A stretch of DNA of 64,000 nt from Sclerurus mexicanus (Eukaryota > Chordata > Aves > Passeriformes > Furnariidae), in NCBI GenBank assembly GCA_013396755.1, contig VWZF01004013.1:124001-188000 (forward strand). The letters run 5' to 3'. Below the pieces are notes generated by a model. That model was not told where the DNA came from, did not search any database, and saw nothing but the letters and a program-made list of their open reading frames with translations. The position numbers and the translations under genes are program-made. The first letter of the stretch is position 1; every line of letters begins with the position of its first letter. Positions 1 to 14,100 of this stretch are shown here, one piece after another.

Positions 1-459
1 CACATGTGAAAGCCTCACCAAAATCTTGTGATTCTTTTAGTCAGAATTGCTAATACACCTTAAGATTCTTACCATTTCTCAGTGAAGATAAACTGCCAGT
101 TCTTCAGTGTCTTTCAAATCAACTTTTTTATAACAAAATATATGATTTCACCATTCACTGTAAAAGAATTATGGAGCAACTGAATGTAGAGACCTTAAAA
201 CCATCCTCCAACAACAGTTCATGAAACATAACTTGCCTCTAGGTGAAATACAAGAGTCAAACCTGATGAATTTACCAAAAGAACAGGATCAAATAATAAT
301 TAAACAAAACCAAACCAAAACAAAACAAAAAAAAACCACAAGAAAAGCACCAAACCATTTTTTTTTCCTTTTCAAAAAAAATAATTTATTTGCCATAAAT
401 ATGGTAACAGCTACTACCTCCAATATTACAGTAACGGCTATTATCTCACAACATTATCA

Positions 460-498
460 TTAACATAACTGATATTAACATTAACATAACTGATATTA
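460..498. repeat. 21-nt tandem duplication
   Basis: A 21-nt unit beginning TTAACATAACTG is present at 460-480 and again at 481-498, the second copy being cut short by a few bases. It is a perfect local duplication, probably from replication slippage. Confidence 0.85.
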
Positions 499-2006
499 TA
501 TATAAAACTCAGCAATCAAAATATTTGGAGAATATCTAATTCCACAAAAAGTGTTGTCATGGGAAGTTTTATATATTTTTTTCAAACACAACTACGATTT
601 ATCCCAATGAATAGTAGTTCTACATGAAAGTTTTTTAATTTAAAACATTATAGAAGCTATAGATGTTGTCTTCTCCACTACAATGTCATGGTGGTGTATT
701 CCTATTTCATCAGCAGAATAGAAAGAAATTGTCTATATAATATTTTTCTGCTAAAATCTTCTGTCTCATGAGGACAAGTAACTAACTTCTTACCCTATTA
801 AATACAATATGAAGGAAAATTTTGCAACAATTACAAATGACTGCAAATGCCTGTTAAATCCTTATTCAGCTCTACTTCAGGTGATATACTGTATTTTTCC
901 AGCAGAGCTGTCTGCCTTTGATACTTTGAGCCACCTCCAGATTAGCTTCTTTCCCACTTCCTTTCCCTTTTCTCCAGTGTCAGTGCACCAATCAAAGGAA
1001 CAAGGATATTTTTTAAAGTATATTCCTGTGCGGATTTACCTCATCAGAATGTACTATTTTGTTGCCACTAAATTTATAAGCATTTAGGATAACACAGACT
1101 ATATTTGGGTTTGAACTTTGGATCTCCTAAGTATACAAAATGGGAAGAAATTTACTTTCATAAGTGATGATCAAAAGTGACGACCAATGCCCAGATAATC
1201 TCATCTCTCATTCTGGAGACCAAATCACTGAAATTAACCATAATCAAAACTAAACATGGCAGGTATTTGAAAATAACATGCAACTCAAACAGATGAGCAA
1301 CTGAAGAAAAAATTACACAGTATGCAAAACATATTTAGCCTGTTTTCAGTGAGCTGAACTACTTATAATCCTGGGATTATGGGATAATGGGATTTGAACA
1401 TGCATAAGAAGTTTCTTGTCTTTATCACAGCCTACTAGAACTGTTTTGTTCCAGTATAAGGCTACTAATTATCTTTAAAACTTCTCTCTCTTTTTTTTTT
1501 TTTTTGAAAAACAACATCTTAGGAAATAAATTCTATTTTTTAAATAAAGAAGTTGTGATCGAATTGAGAAAAAAATTATGGCTTTTTTAGCACTTGCTAA
1601 TGTCACGAGTCTTGCTATTGAAATAACATTTCAAACATGAATTATTTATTATAATACAGAATTTTCATTTTGGAGGTCTTTGTCTTCTTGTTTTTCAAAG
1701 TTTGTGGAAAAAATGTTAAAGGGTGGAAGAGCGTTTTGTGAAACAGTTTTTCCTGGAACGTGTCTTAATAGAGTTCAGATTCTTGACCAAATAACAGAAC
1801 CACTCACAGCCTTTCTAGCTTATCTGCATAGTAAGTGATAATAATTCTTTTTAAATTAAAAGAAAAAGAAATACAAGTTGAATATGAACAGGATGGATTG
1901 TATCAAATATGGACTGTGCTGTTCTGAGAATCTGAGTTCAAGCAAAGTTCAGTGACTTACTGCTTCAGTGAAGAAAAACATGGGCATGGAATCAAGCTTG
2001 CACTAG

Positions 2007-2028
2007 CAGAAACCTATCAGAAACCTAT
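2007..2028. repeat. 11-nt tandem duplication
   Basis: CAGAAACCTAT occurs twice in immediate succession (2007-2017 and 2018-2028). It is a small slippage duplication with no evident function. Confidence 0.8.
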
Positions 2029-3040
2029 CTTCTGGCTTCTAAACTAATGTGATTTAATATATGTACCATACTAAAATTATGGGCAGTGGATATGAGTTCT
2101 ACATCTTGCTGAGTGCATTCAACTCCTCCACACTAACTTGAGACATGTGAAGATAATTCTAAGAAGAAAGATTTTGAGGCCAGAATGTGTTCAGGAATGA
2201 AGACAAAAAATCTTTTGTCCATAGTATAAACAGTAGCTTCGGGTTGATACAATTAAAATCCACTTTGTATGCTAAACTCAATTTAGTATATCTATATAGT
2301 AAATGTTTTAGAAAATGTTAAGAGAAAACTCGATATAGTTCAGATTAGGATATTTAAATGTTGTTCTGGAGTTGTTTTTTAAAGTTGTTTTTTCCATGTC
2401 TCAGGGTTCTAACAGTGCAAACATCTACTCTGGGCCTCAGGAGGACCCGAGAACACCTACAAGTCTGTGGCTGAGATAATGTTGCAGATAAGCTGCCATG
2501 TATTTGGTACTTACAGTCATAATTACTTACTCTCTCCCCTTGTGTCCCATAAAATAAAATAAAAAATACACACATTCAGCAGATTTTGAAAGTGCCACAA
2601 AGCTTATTCTACTTTACGCTTCTGTAACATTTAAAACAGGCTCTGCTTCATTTCATCACCAGTTACAACTGAAGAATCCAAATTCACTGCTGTAGCTTTA
2701 GGGGAAAGAATCAAAAGCTTATCTGAATGGTGTAGAATAGCACTTCACTAAAGCAGGCAGTCATCATCTATGCTAATTAATTTATCTCATTCAGAGCTGC
2801 CAGAAGGATTTTGTTTAGAGGAAAAATACAACAAAACCACACAAACAAACAAGCAGAAGCCCCCAAAACCAATTTATTGCAGTCTCTTCATCTTCCCTTT
2901 TGCCTGCCAATTCCTCTTCTCACACACACTCAGCTGTTCCTGATTCACTTTCTTTTCATTGTTCTGATGATATATATTGATGATGGCTCTAAGTGAAACC
3001 TTTCAGATGAAGGTGAGTCATAGTGTCTATCTCTCTTCAG

Positions 3041-3078
3041 TGTGTCAGAAAGCCTTCTCACGAGATGAAGTCAAGCAG
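3041..3078 (+). other. Exon-like segment with strong splice motifs
   Basis: A pyrimidine-rich tract ending in CAG (to 3040) precedes a 38-nt segment that is followed by an exact CAG/GTAAGT donor at 3079. Two of its three frames are open. A second donor-like AAG/GTGAGT lies just upstream at 3013, but it is too close to this acceptor for both to bound one intron. No known protein is recognised, and motif pairs of this quality do arise by chance in 64 kb. Confidence 0.2.
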
Positions 3079-4616
3079 GTAAGTAGTAGGAAGAAACTGA
3101 TAACTGACTGAGGGGAGAAAGAGATCAGGAACTCAAGGACCCTGAAAGAAAAAAGAGATTGTGGTCTGATACAGTAAAGCAAAGAGCAGGATTATATTGA
3201 ACTTTTACTGTGAGTCCTGGCTAAACTTGTGAAGACAGATATATTCCAGACAACAGAGGAAAGGTTCGAATTTCCCCGTAATGTAGACACAGTCATATAA
3301 CCATGAAAAATGATTCAATGCATTTTTCTTAAACCATTCATCTGTCTGTTGTATGCATGCTTATGCCATATGAACATATGCATGTATTTAATGCTTAAGG
3401 CCTATTGTTATTCTTTTTAGTAAATTTTTCTTTAAAGGTGACACTGCAGGGTTTTATATGTTTCAAGTTCTAGTGTTCTAGTCATGTAAGGTTAGATTTG
3501 ATTCTGTCCAAATGACTAGAATGAGTTAGATTCAGGGAAGAAGGAAAGAAGGAAGGAAGGAAAGAAGGAAGGAAGGAAAGAAAGATGAGAGAATAATATA
3601 ATGTAGATTATTTTACTTGCAACCTTATTTCAAATTTTTGTTTCAAAATTTTAATTTCAGGATCAAGTTCTCAGAGATGACAAAAAAAAGTGTAAAAATT
3701 TCTTTTTTATTTTTTTTCTGGTTCTGAAAAATAAAATTAAGAGCAAAATGTACTATGAACAGAGGAATAAATTAAATCTTAATTTCTAAGCATTTGTGTC
3801 TCTCAACATAATTTAAGCAAACTTTGCATTCAACTATTCTACAGTAATTTCTGTGATTTTTTCCATCACAGCTCCATTAGACCTTCTATCAACATGCATG
3901 CATCACCAAATCCCCATCTGGAAAAGAGGTAGAGCATACTCTTGTTGCTTTTGATACTGCAGCATTCCAACTAGAACTGCTGGACTCAGGCTACATTTTT
4001 CTCAAATAATAGAGTTCATCTTCTGTACCCATCTAAACATTTTCAAATGAAAAGGAACAGAATATCCATGATACTGGAACCCTTCATGTACACTTATTAA
4101 GGTGCGAGTGATAGATGGAGAAACAGACTTTGGAATTATAAAAAACTCCCAACCAAATAAACAAAAAAGCCCACACACACACAAAAACCCCTCCTCCCAC
4201 ACACACAACCCCTTTCAGATTATCTCTTCTCCACAAGTGAAATATTATGCTAAATAATAGGAATTCTATATTTTTAATGAAAACTTTCTCCTCCAAACTG
4301 ATTGCATTCCTGAGAGAAAAAATAAAACACAAGGACTTCAAAACTACATTCAGAACAAAACTCCTTCAAGAGGTCATAGATGTTTGGAAATTGATTGTTA
4401 CGAAATCTTTGCTTTTAAGAAAAAAATATAAAAAACAAAGAGTTATTAATACATCAAGAGAGGAAAAAAAGAAAATAAAGTTTGCCAAAGAACTCAGAGA
4501 GTTCTCATTTTTATTCATATTCCCTTTCCTCGGTGGAGAGAATCACTGAAAGTATATGAAATAATAATAATTGTGGGGGCCTTCAATTTAAACTTATTCT
4601 CCTTTTTCTCTTGCAG
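3079..4616. other. AT-rich noncoding stretch
   Basis: No gene is visible. Besides the GGAA microsatellite, it holds CA-rich simple sequence around 4168-4212, which in the reverse direction produces the Gly/Val/Cys-rich open frames seen on the minus strand at 4002-4341. Those frames are repeat artefacts. Confidence 0.6.
3535..3584. repeat. (GGAA)n microsatellite
   Basis: This is a purine-only run of GGAA and AAGAA units of about 50 bp, imperfect in several places. It is a simple-sequence repeat and a polypurine tract. Confidence 0.9.
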
Positions 4617-4769
4617 ACGGGGTCAGCATATTTATGCTTGAGAACTCAGTTCTACTGTTTGGGGACAAGTTATTCGTTTTTTGGTAAAACCATCTGGCCA
4701 TCCATCATTATGTCAGCCTTTGGCTTTACTCAGCTGGTGACTATTTTCTTGCCTTGTTCAGGAGAGTGA
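4617..4769 (+). other. Exon-like open segment after a strong acceptor motif
   Basis: A long pyrimidine tract (about 4596-4613) runs into GCAG, a good match to a splice acceptor. The sequence from 4617 is open for 50 codons in the first frame and ends at a TGA at 4767-4769. The encoded peptide is hydrophobic towards its end and matches no family I know. No polyadenylation signal stands out directly downstream. It could be a decayed or chance exon. Confidence 0.15.
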
Positions 4770-7700
4770 GTTGACCCATTCTAATAAGGTTTCAAGAGAA
4801 TCCATCAGCTGTTTTCTCTGTTATATTATTAATGGCCTCTATAAGAGTGTTTTACTGAAGAACTACTAAATAGCCATGCATTCATGGGGTTTGCTGCATA
4901 CAAATATGACTTTTGCTTACTTTTCTGTGTTTAGGTTTTCTTTTTTTTATCCATTCATAGTCTATTACGACAGTGACAACAAAAATGTGCTCATAATGGA
5001 GCATTCTTCTTATGAAGAGGAAGATTTTTTTGTTATTTTCGTCTATTGAGATCAACTAAAGTAGACCATCTTTGTGTGCTAACTTACTCCTTTTACTTGC
5101 TCTGAGTTAAAACAAAAAGATTCACAGGTTTGATAATTTTGTTACAGAATTATCTCATTTCTTGGTATTGATGTGGGTAAATATTATCAAAAATACTTTC
5201 AGTAAATTCTAAATTCTTTTCAAAATTATTATTTCAAATGCACACCCGGAGTTGATTTAGTGTTTAGAACATTTATGCTGTCACTCTTCTATATCTTTTT
5301 ATCCACTGACAGTTCATGGTACAAATGAAAATGATTGAGACCTTACAAGTGTAGCTCACAAAATAGTCAACATTTCAGTTTGGAGGAAGGAAAGTTCTCA
5401 TTTGTTTTAATTCATATGTGATTTCCTATCTCAGAGTTTGACTTCAAGCTCTCAACTTTAAACAAACTCAAAAGCAGTATGTGAAATTCTGTGCAAATCA
5501 TCAAGTTTTGCCTCTATAAAAATAAAAATATTAAGCTTGCTGTTTTTCTGTGGGGAAAACGATTCATATTATTACAGCATAAACTGTTCATGTTAACTTT
5601 TCTGTTGAAGCTGATATGGAAATTCTACCTAACTTAATCCCAAGCAAGGGAAGCAGATAGAGGGTGGAAATTTAACTTTAGAGAAAATCTTATGTCTGAT
5701 TTTCTCTAATGCTTTCTATAATGATGAAATTTAAATACCTCAGACTTGGAAGGAATGTAATTTCAGCATTTTGTAATTTTACTTGTTTTCCAATCACACT
5801 GTGCATTAGATATTAATGAAAATGGTTACTGAAACATAGCATATATTGCATGTTTTGCCAGTTCTTTTCCAAACACTTCCACACAGTTTTACTGGAAGTA
5901 AATTTTGCAAATGAAGGAGAGAGTAAATTTGTTTTCCAGCAGTTAAAAATCTGGGAAGGAGAGAATAAAACGTGTTCTGTCATTGAAAGTGGAGGAAAAC
6001 ATAGTGACCTTCATTATGTAACCATATCGCATGTGCATGGTATATAGATCTTCTGTGCACATCAAACTACTTTTTAATAAGAAAACATAAGTTTCAACTA
6101 GATGCCCCTTATCACTGTCATTTCACAGTTGAATCTTTGGTTGCATATGTTTACTTGATACTATTGATAATTATACCATCCAAATGCTGATGAAAAGATA
6201 ATTTTCCTTGCTTCTTGTTTTAAAAGTATCATACCTTATCATCCCTCTCTATCTTGGTGTTGTTTTGCTGTTTTTCGCTCTTGATATTCCTTTATAGATG
6301 AGAGAATATTGTAAAAAGGCATTAAGCCACCTCATTATCTACTTAGTCCCTCCAGAGAAGTGCCCCAGGAGTCAGTGTGCTAAGACAATGATCTGTCAGC
6401 ATGATTAGCATATGTGACATCTCTCAATAATCATCTTAGTGGCACACTTTGGGAAGCAAACTTCAGGGATCAGTAATTATTTCTTTTCAATATTTGCTTT
6501 GCACAACAGCTAATTTAATGTAACTTCTAAGTCCATATAGGGGATACCATGATACAGATGTATGAATGGTAATAGTCACTTTAGAATCAGTCAGGAATTA
6601 TCCAGTCAATATTAAAATTGCTAAATTTCTGACTGTTAGATCTTAGTGAATTTCAGCTTTAAGGTCTCACAGTCACAAATTTTTCTTCTGAGACAACATT
6701 ATTTTTGTTTTAATTGTTACAGGTCATAATGGCAAACATCAAACGGTTTTAAAGCATGACTCAAATATTTTGTTCTGTATAATGTCAATAGGATCTTCAA
6801 AAGCTATTGTGTAGAGGAAAAAAATTATCATTTGTTTTGTGTCTTTAATGAGTGTTTAGGGCAAATGTGCATGAGACTTTAACTTAGTGTTTCTCTTAAG
6901 CTATTTTGCAGTACTTATAACTGCAGCTTAAAGCTTCTGCGTTCTAACAGGAAATGTAACTTAACATTTAGCTTCAAAAACAAAATTAAGAACTTTTATA
7001 GCCTGATTGCATTTTGCGTTCTGGTGTAAATTTCATTTACATGAATGAGATACTTAGAAAATACTGAAAACTTTATTGTTACTATCCACTATACCATAAG
7101 GAATTCTGGTAAACTCAAAAATCTTAAAAATCTCTGGGTTCATAAATTTCTGTGAATAACATTTTATTTCATAGCCATCAGCTTGGTGTTCACCTTTCCC
7201 ATCCAACTGGAATATAAATGTTAGCCAGCCACTGCAACTGAAGGAAGCCAGGGACATTACTTTATGCATAGGAAAGAGATTGATTGTTACTAGCTGTGAG
7301 TTTATCACTAGCTTTGTGTCTGCCTGCACAGATCGCTTAACTTCTTGATATCACTACTTGCTACTATAAAAGAAAAAAAAAAACACAACAAAAACAAACA
7401 AAAAGCCCGTTGGAAATTAAAAAAAAAATTAACAAAAAGTTACCCAGTTTACAAAAAGTAAATCAAAGCAAAGATGTCAGCTATTATGCCATTAAACTGT
7501 TCTCTCTCTCTCTCCCTTCTAAAGATATCTTGAATTCCTAGAAAATAAAATAGTAATACTGGAAGATGTTGTCAACTCTCAGTTCTGAAATACTCAACCA
7601 CAAATTAAATATAAAGATAATCTGAGGATCTGACCTCTGAAGCATATGGGAGATTTGAGCCTGTCTCATGTCTTGAATGGGTTTTTGTACAGAAAAACGG

Positions 7701-8290
7701 CTCATGCTTGCAGTTGGTGCATGAATATTGCTTCTTCTTGTCCCTGTCTGTCTTTACAAGACTTAAATATCTCGAAAATGCCAATATAATTTGTGGAGTA
7801 AATGTCAAAATGAACTGGTTTTACATTTCTGTAACATAAATATTTTGATTCAGCCAAATGCAATTGCAAATTCAATCAAAATATAACTAGCCTTACTTAA
7901 ACTGATTTGCCAGAGGTGGATTATTCAATTCCACTTGTGACGTTCATGTTTTTAGCAGCTTTTGTAAATTTCTCTTTAGAAACCTGGATGAAGTCCCTAG
8001 TCACATGGAAACTCTTATTAGGGTTGTTATTATTCTCATCGTTGGTTAATGAAGTTTTCGTTTGAATTCCAAACATCTAGACATAAAGTTTTCCCTTTCT
8101 TAATCCTCTTTAGACTGTTTAAGTCTTGTGGAGATGTATTTATCACTAAAGAGTTTATACTCTTTACTTTTAAAAAAATAATTTTGTAAGTGCATCAGGA
8201 TAAGTTTTATTAAAAAACATCTGTGTTTACAGTTTTATTGTTTTTCACTTGATTCAGATTTGTACGTTTCTATATGAATAAGTATGTCTT

Positions 8291-8333
8291 TATGCATTAT
8301 GCATAAGCCTTATGGAACAATACATAATGCATA
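8291..8333. repeat. Short inverted repeat
   Basis: TATGCATTATG at 8291-8301 is the exact reverse complement of CATAATGCATA at 8323-8333, with 21 nt between the arms. The 11-bp AT-rich stem is too short and weak for a typical miRNA precursor. Confidence 0.7.
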
Positions 8334-9278
8334 TGAACAAACACATTGAGTCCCATTCAGTCCTTACCATAGAAAACTTGTCTTTAAACCACATCATTAA
8401 AGTTTGGTGATGCTTTTTTTTCACATTGGAATCAGACAACACTTTGTAGGGGATTTTTTATAACGGCACCTCAAGGAAGCTTTGAGGAAATTCTGCAGCT
8501 GTTCTGATTATGTGCAAAACCCAATTCTGTTTCTGTATATATATACACCCACATTCTGTAAGAGGCTGTAACAAAGTAAAGGATTAATCACTTGTTGTTG
8601 CAAGAAATTTTAACAATTTCCTGTAATTCTGTCTAAGAATCTAACACATCCTCATTGTCATATATCGTAGATTAAGATTACATGAAGACAAGGTGATCTA
8701 ATCCTCAGAATGTGTCAACCTAGATAAAAAGAGAAAGCACGTTAGCTGATAGTGCTAACTTTTATTTTAATCAGAAAAGAAGATTGAGGGGTGGGAAATA
8801 TTCAGTAGTCTCTAAACTCACTTTAGTCTCCTTGAAGAAGAAATATCTCAAATGTGCAAGCTTTAGTCGGATGAATGATGAACAGTGGCATATGAAATAG
8901 TTGCATTACTATTTTATGTTGCCATTATCTTAATTCTCAATACATTCCTAAGTTTTATTAACTAAGCATGTGAAGGAAATGATAATAAAATGTGTGACAG
9001 CTCTGCAATTCAGTGATGGAGCCGATATAATGTTACAATGTAATATTCAAAGTTAATGACAATAGAATGCACTGTATGAGAGCTTTGAGACTGAAAACTA
9101 TAAACCAGGGATGGACATGCAAATTTCCCAGCCACTAAGGCCGAGAAAACAGGTAGAAATAATCAGAGTAACTCAGAAACATGCATTGAGAAAGTGGTAA
9201 TTTTTCATTATTATGCCTCTGTCACTATCACTAGGTGGTTTTAGTTCTGTATATATATACAGTTGTTTTACAAAAAGC

Positions 9279-9297
9279 ATATATATATATATATATA
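9279..9297. repeat. (AT)n microsatellite
   Basis: A perfect AT dinucleotide run of about nine to ten units is followed by ACACCCACAT. A shorter interrupted run lies about 30 bp upstream at 9249-9259. Confidence 0.85.
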
Positions 9298-10067
9298 CAC
9301 CCACATGCAAATGCTAATCAGAAGTCATATTTCAGAGATTTGTTGTCTATAGTCCAGATTATGCTGTGAATTTGGTATCATAAATCATGGTGTCAGTGTG
9401 GGTTTTCCATTAAAATAAAAGAAGACTCATCCAGATAAAGGTATGAACCTCTGTGGAATCCCAGCACAAATAGGCCTGCAGCCCTGATCATAAGCCATCT
9501 AAAATGCACTCCTATCTCTTTACTGTGTTTTGTAATTTTGGATCAATCTTATATATATGTATGCTAAATGCAATGACTGCCAACAAATGACATGTGGCAT
9601 TTTAGGGGACACTGGGAAGTCAAGTATATCATCAGACCAAATTTTACATAACTTAAAACTGAATTATTTGAATCACTTTCATTTATCAATTTTAAAGGTA
9701 AAAAAATAAATAAGTCTTTACAGCCTGTTGCAATCCAAATGAGGCAGTCTCAGGCCAGAACAACTCAATTTGAAGATGAAAATGTATACAGGCTGGAAAT
9801 GGTGAAAGACACAGAAGAGAAATATGCATTCATGCTTTTTAGGACAGACAGAAAAAAAAACCAAACATAAAAGAAACTTTTTTTTTCCTGGAAGCTTGCT
9901 TGCTTTTTCAACAAGCTTTTGGCTTTATTAGTTTTATTTATTAAAGAGAGTTGAATAATTTTTCCTGTGTTTTGTCTTTCAAAAAATAAAATTTTGTAAT
10001 TTCCACTTGTGTGAACATTATTAGAATGTATGAATTACTTAAGACAGACAACAAGGCAAAGAATGTA

Positions 10068-10105
10068 TAAAATAAAATAAAAATAAATAAATAAATAGAT
10101 AAAAT
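10068..10105. repeat. (AAAT)n-type simple repeat
   Basis: A-rich sequence made of AAAAT and AAAT units degrades into AGATAAAAT. It has no CR1-like body attached, so it does not read as a retroposon tail. Confidence 0.85.
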
Positions 10106-10480
10106 ATATAGAAAGAACACCTGCCTTCCAAACAGTTTGCACTAGATTAAAAAAGGCTGAGGGTCTGAGTCTGACTGATTATCACAAAATGTTACAAACT
10201 GCCCCACAAGGCAAAAAGTAACTTGTTTTTTCTAATAAATCCCTTTGGGTGAATTAAAGTAATCGCTACTAGATGATCAGTGTTAATAGATATGTATGTA
10301 GTGTTTATTTTAGAATAATTTGCTTGTGAAGGAAAACAGGTATGTAGCTATTTTGGTTGTTATTATCTATAGTAATATGGTAATATAAAGGCATAAAGAT
10401 ATCATTCAAGAAAATGTGTGAGGGAAAAGAGAGAACAAAAGAGATAGAAAGAAAAAGAGTTCATATTCAGCAACCAGAGT

Positions 10481-11117
10481 TCTCCCACAAACTTGGTTGT
10501 TGTCGCTGTGGTCGCTGCTGTCACTGGTGTCTTGTCCATCAGGGAGTGGTGGGGGAAGAGGCCCACGAAACATAAAGAACCATGTGTTTATACACTGTCA
10601 AAGACTGTCCTCCTGGCACCTTCCCCAGCACCAGGGTGGGCGGTTGTGGGTGCTGTTGTGCACAGCATGCTGTTTTTGCAGGCTGTTTTTTTGAACAGTT
10701 GTGCTGATTTTGCAGGGATGGGTCAGAGGATGGGCTTGTTTTCACAGTCATTTGGGCTGGACTGGAGTGGGGATGGAAGATGCTTTGGAGGCACCCCTGC
10801 TAAGAGTGAGGTGTTCTCCAGGGAACTGGTCGGTGTGTGAAAGAGGGATCTGGCTCATAGGAGATAAGCATCACATAACGAGAGACTCACCCCTGGCCTC
10901 CACAAACCTAGCAGTTTGTGGGCTATGGCCTCCTTCATTCAGCCTTTATCTTCAACCTCTTGGCAGGAGGTTCTTTGCACAGTGTGCTACAGTAGCAATG
11001 TTTTGTGCAGTTAAAAAATCCAGTTCCTCACGGTACCTTTTGCCTGGCTTAGGAAGTTTCAGGATGTTTTGGTCTGTCTGGTCTCTTGATTTTTGTCATG
11101 AAAATTTTAGATTTTAA
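10481..11117. other. GC-richer block of unknown origin
   Basis: This roughly 640-bp block is visibly richer in G and C than its AT-rich surroundings. It is open in two overlapping plus-strand frames, at 10493-10840 and 10701-11117, the second being the longest open frame of the window (138 codons). Both begin at non-ATG codons if taken at full length. The translated sequences are rich in Trp, Cys and Ser with no recognisable motif, which suggests the openness comes from base composition. It could be an old LTR or other retroelement piece, or a noncoding RNA exon. I cannot match it to a known family. Confidence 0.35.
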
Positions 11118-14100
11118 TGCACTGTTCATCTAATTCGCCATTTTGTTTGTAAGAGTATCTGTGAACAGGAGAAAAAATAACCATGATTATCACTGTGTAG
11201 AAATAGATGTAAATATCTACATAATTCATATTCACAGTGTCATGCAAACACAATATTTTTTTTAAATAATGTAGGTCTTATGCTTTCCATATCAATGAAA
11301 GCAAAAAGAATACGTGACTTTTCCTTTCTCCACAGCACGCAAAATTGAATGCCTAACTTTTAATATGAATTTTGCTCCTCATTTCATCACCATGATAAAC
11401 AGACTTCAGAATTCAGTTTGGGGGGATGTCAGTAGACGGGCTTATCCTCAATTTCTTCTTATACAAAGTAGGATCAGTTTATCATGTGTTCTCTCTTTCT
11501 TAGCTGTTGAGCTTCTGGATTTCATGCAACCACCTGAGCTACTTAGGGAACTTTAATTTCCAAGACCTGGGCAGCCTGCCTACCTTTTCACACACTTAAT
11601 AAAATCAGACAGAAAGAATTAGAGACTTAAAAGGGAAAAAAAAAAAAACCTTATGGAAAATGTAACATAAGGTTGTTATTTTAAAGAGGGTTCACATTTG
11701 TTTTCAATATGAAACTTGAATATGGCATGGAAAATTGAAATAGTATTTTTCTTTGAGGGCTGCACTAGCACAAAAATTTAATAGAAATTGTGAATCAGGA
11801 TTGCAGAAAATACCTGGTGTACAACCATTTAAATGTGAATAATTCCTAAGCAATTACTTCTCTCTCCTTGGTTTCATTTCCTTGGGGTAAAATAATTGCA
11901 TCTGCATGGTTTACCTTTTTTTTTTTCTTTTTTTTTTTAATTATAGGTGTGGGTTTTTTTCATCTCAGTATAAAAGATAATGCCACTTCTATTTTGTAAA
12001 CTACCTGGTTTTAAGTGCTATTTAAAACACTGAAGTAATCAGTAATGACAGGAGATAAATGGAATATATGACTTATTTCAGGAAAAAAACAGAACTCTGT
12101 GAAATTAGTCTTCCAAATAATTTGGATTTTTTTATTTCCACTTAGATTTGCATGAATAAGACACGATAGTACACAGATTTAAAAATACACCAGGTGCAAA
12201 GTAGCAGCCAAACCCATCCCTATCCAAAATTGTTATATCACAACTTTCATTAGTTCAGTACTTAACATGTTGTGACTTTTGCTTTCTCTTGCACCTCTCA
12301 CCCTCTCTGGTGTGCTGCACACCAAAATGGTTTATCCCTTGCTCTTTAGCTTAATGCTGCATCCCTGCAATTGGCAAACAACTTTCTCTTGCCTTTAAGC
12401 TTTGCACTTGGTTCTCAAGAATTCCTTGGAAATACATTAATTATTGTCAATACCTGTGATGAATAATATGAGCAATGACTAGGCCTCAAATGGTATAACT
12501 GAGAAATTAGACATAAAGATTCTTTTAACAAGTAATATGCCTACACAGCAACCCAGATTCCTTATGTCCAAGGAATCCAGCTCCAAATATCATGGAAGAA
12601 ATTCAAATATAGATTGTTTAACTGCATGTCAAAAGCTAATAGTGAGTTTTTATCACCTTGTTCTCTTTTGCTCTCAAAAAGACTGCTTCTACTTAAATTC
12701 AGCTTCACATTATTTTCTAGTGAAGTAAATTTGAGCGCTTTTTGACGTTCTTGATGTTGAACACCAAGAAGATACATTCAGTTCTACTAAAGAGAAAAGA
12801 CAAGCCTTCAGCACATAGGAAATGGCTCCTACTGTTAGTGGAAGCTTCTGTATCTTTCAGTCCTTGTTTAGAGAACTTTTGTAAATGGATATATGGTAAG
12901 GGAATCACTTAAGTGATTGTGATACACACACACATATATACCAGCCAGTAATGAAATATCAAAGACGAAGCATCAAAAGACTGTCACTGAACCAGTGAGT
13001 TGAAGATGATCATTCAGAGCTCTTAACAATTTGCAAAACTGGAAAGGTGAAAGTCTGGTCCTCCACATTAATGGTCATTTGACTACTTGTGGAATTTGAA
13101 ACCGTATTGGAAGAAAGGCTTATAGGGAGAGAAAATAGCTTTAAAAATGCTGATACAGCTAGGAAAAAAGTGCACAGTATTTCTGATGAAATGTCCTTTC
13201 AGCAAGATACTGATCATTAAAGCTTGTCTACTTTTTCTAACTGCATTAGTTTGTCCACTTTTTCTAACTGCATTAGTTTGTCCATGAGAAAACAAAACAA
13301 ACAAAAAAAACCAAAAAAAAACCAACCAAACCCTCTTTCTGCATATGCTAATTATCTTTCCCTTAAACCATGCCACTGTAATGACACCATGAATCCAAAA
13401 ATACAAACATAAGACTGTATGTTCTCAATAACAGGTTAAATTTAATTTAAAATACTCAATTCCATTGATAATAATGAAGGAAAGCCATTTTTATAAAATA
13501 AAGGATCATTTTATATTTGAGTCTGTCAGGACAAGATTTCTCCCTGTCATAAAGTAGAACTGAAAATATGCATGCAAAAGCATTAGTTAATAATCATGAC
13601 AGCTTAGTAAGCCACTTTTACTAAGTGTTTTTAAATTTATCCTCTTTTTCTGTTTCTGAATTAGCTGATAGTATAAAATAATTTTTCAAATATGGTTGCT
13701 ATTTAAACTATTTTTAATATTGATTTGTGAGCATAAGAGTTTGCCTGCAAGAAATTCATGGAACTACTTTTGAATTGATACTCTTTTATTTGAATATTTT
13801 CATTTTTATATCTATTTATTTATCCATTTATATCTATATATTTATCCATTTCTCAACTTCCTATGCATATACATATCTTTGCTGTCTTTATTCCTTTATG
13901 TATTGTTTTTACCAGGATGATATTCAGTATTTCTCCCACTCTTTAATCAGACACAGGTGTTTTTTTATGTATCAACCATTTAATATGCTGTCAAACTAAC
14001 CCAAACGTGCAGATTTAATAACTTTGGATTTCTCTTTTTATTTGTGAAAGAATCAGGGAGAGTGTGTCCTTGTTGAAAGATGGTACACTTGTTTAGAGAT

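Larger units (their letters stand above)
1..2933. other. AT-rich noncoding stretch
   Basis: No gene is visible. The stretch contains a C/A-rich run with CAAAA-type units near 296-350, a poly-T run near 1491-1505 and two short tandem duplications listed separately. Open frames here are under 95 codons and show no recognisable domain. Confidence 0.6.
4770..10480. other. AT-rich noncoding stretch
   Basis: No gene or recognisable transposable element is visible. It contains a short inverted repeat at 8291-8333, an AT microsatellite at 9279-9297, a TC run near 7500-7513 and an AAAT-type run at 10068-10105. Two separated places (about 8535-8557 and 9279-9306) share a TATATATACACCCACAT-like string. 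Confidence 0.6.

Noticed and set aside
4002..4341. Two overlapping minus-strand open frames rich in Cys, Val, Gly and Phe
   Set aside because: They read through CA-rich simple sequence. The peptide pattern is a repeat artefact.
8291..8333. Hairpin considered as a miRNA precursor
   Set aside because: The 11-bp stem is AT-rich and too short, and the arms themselves are self-complementary.
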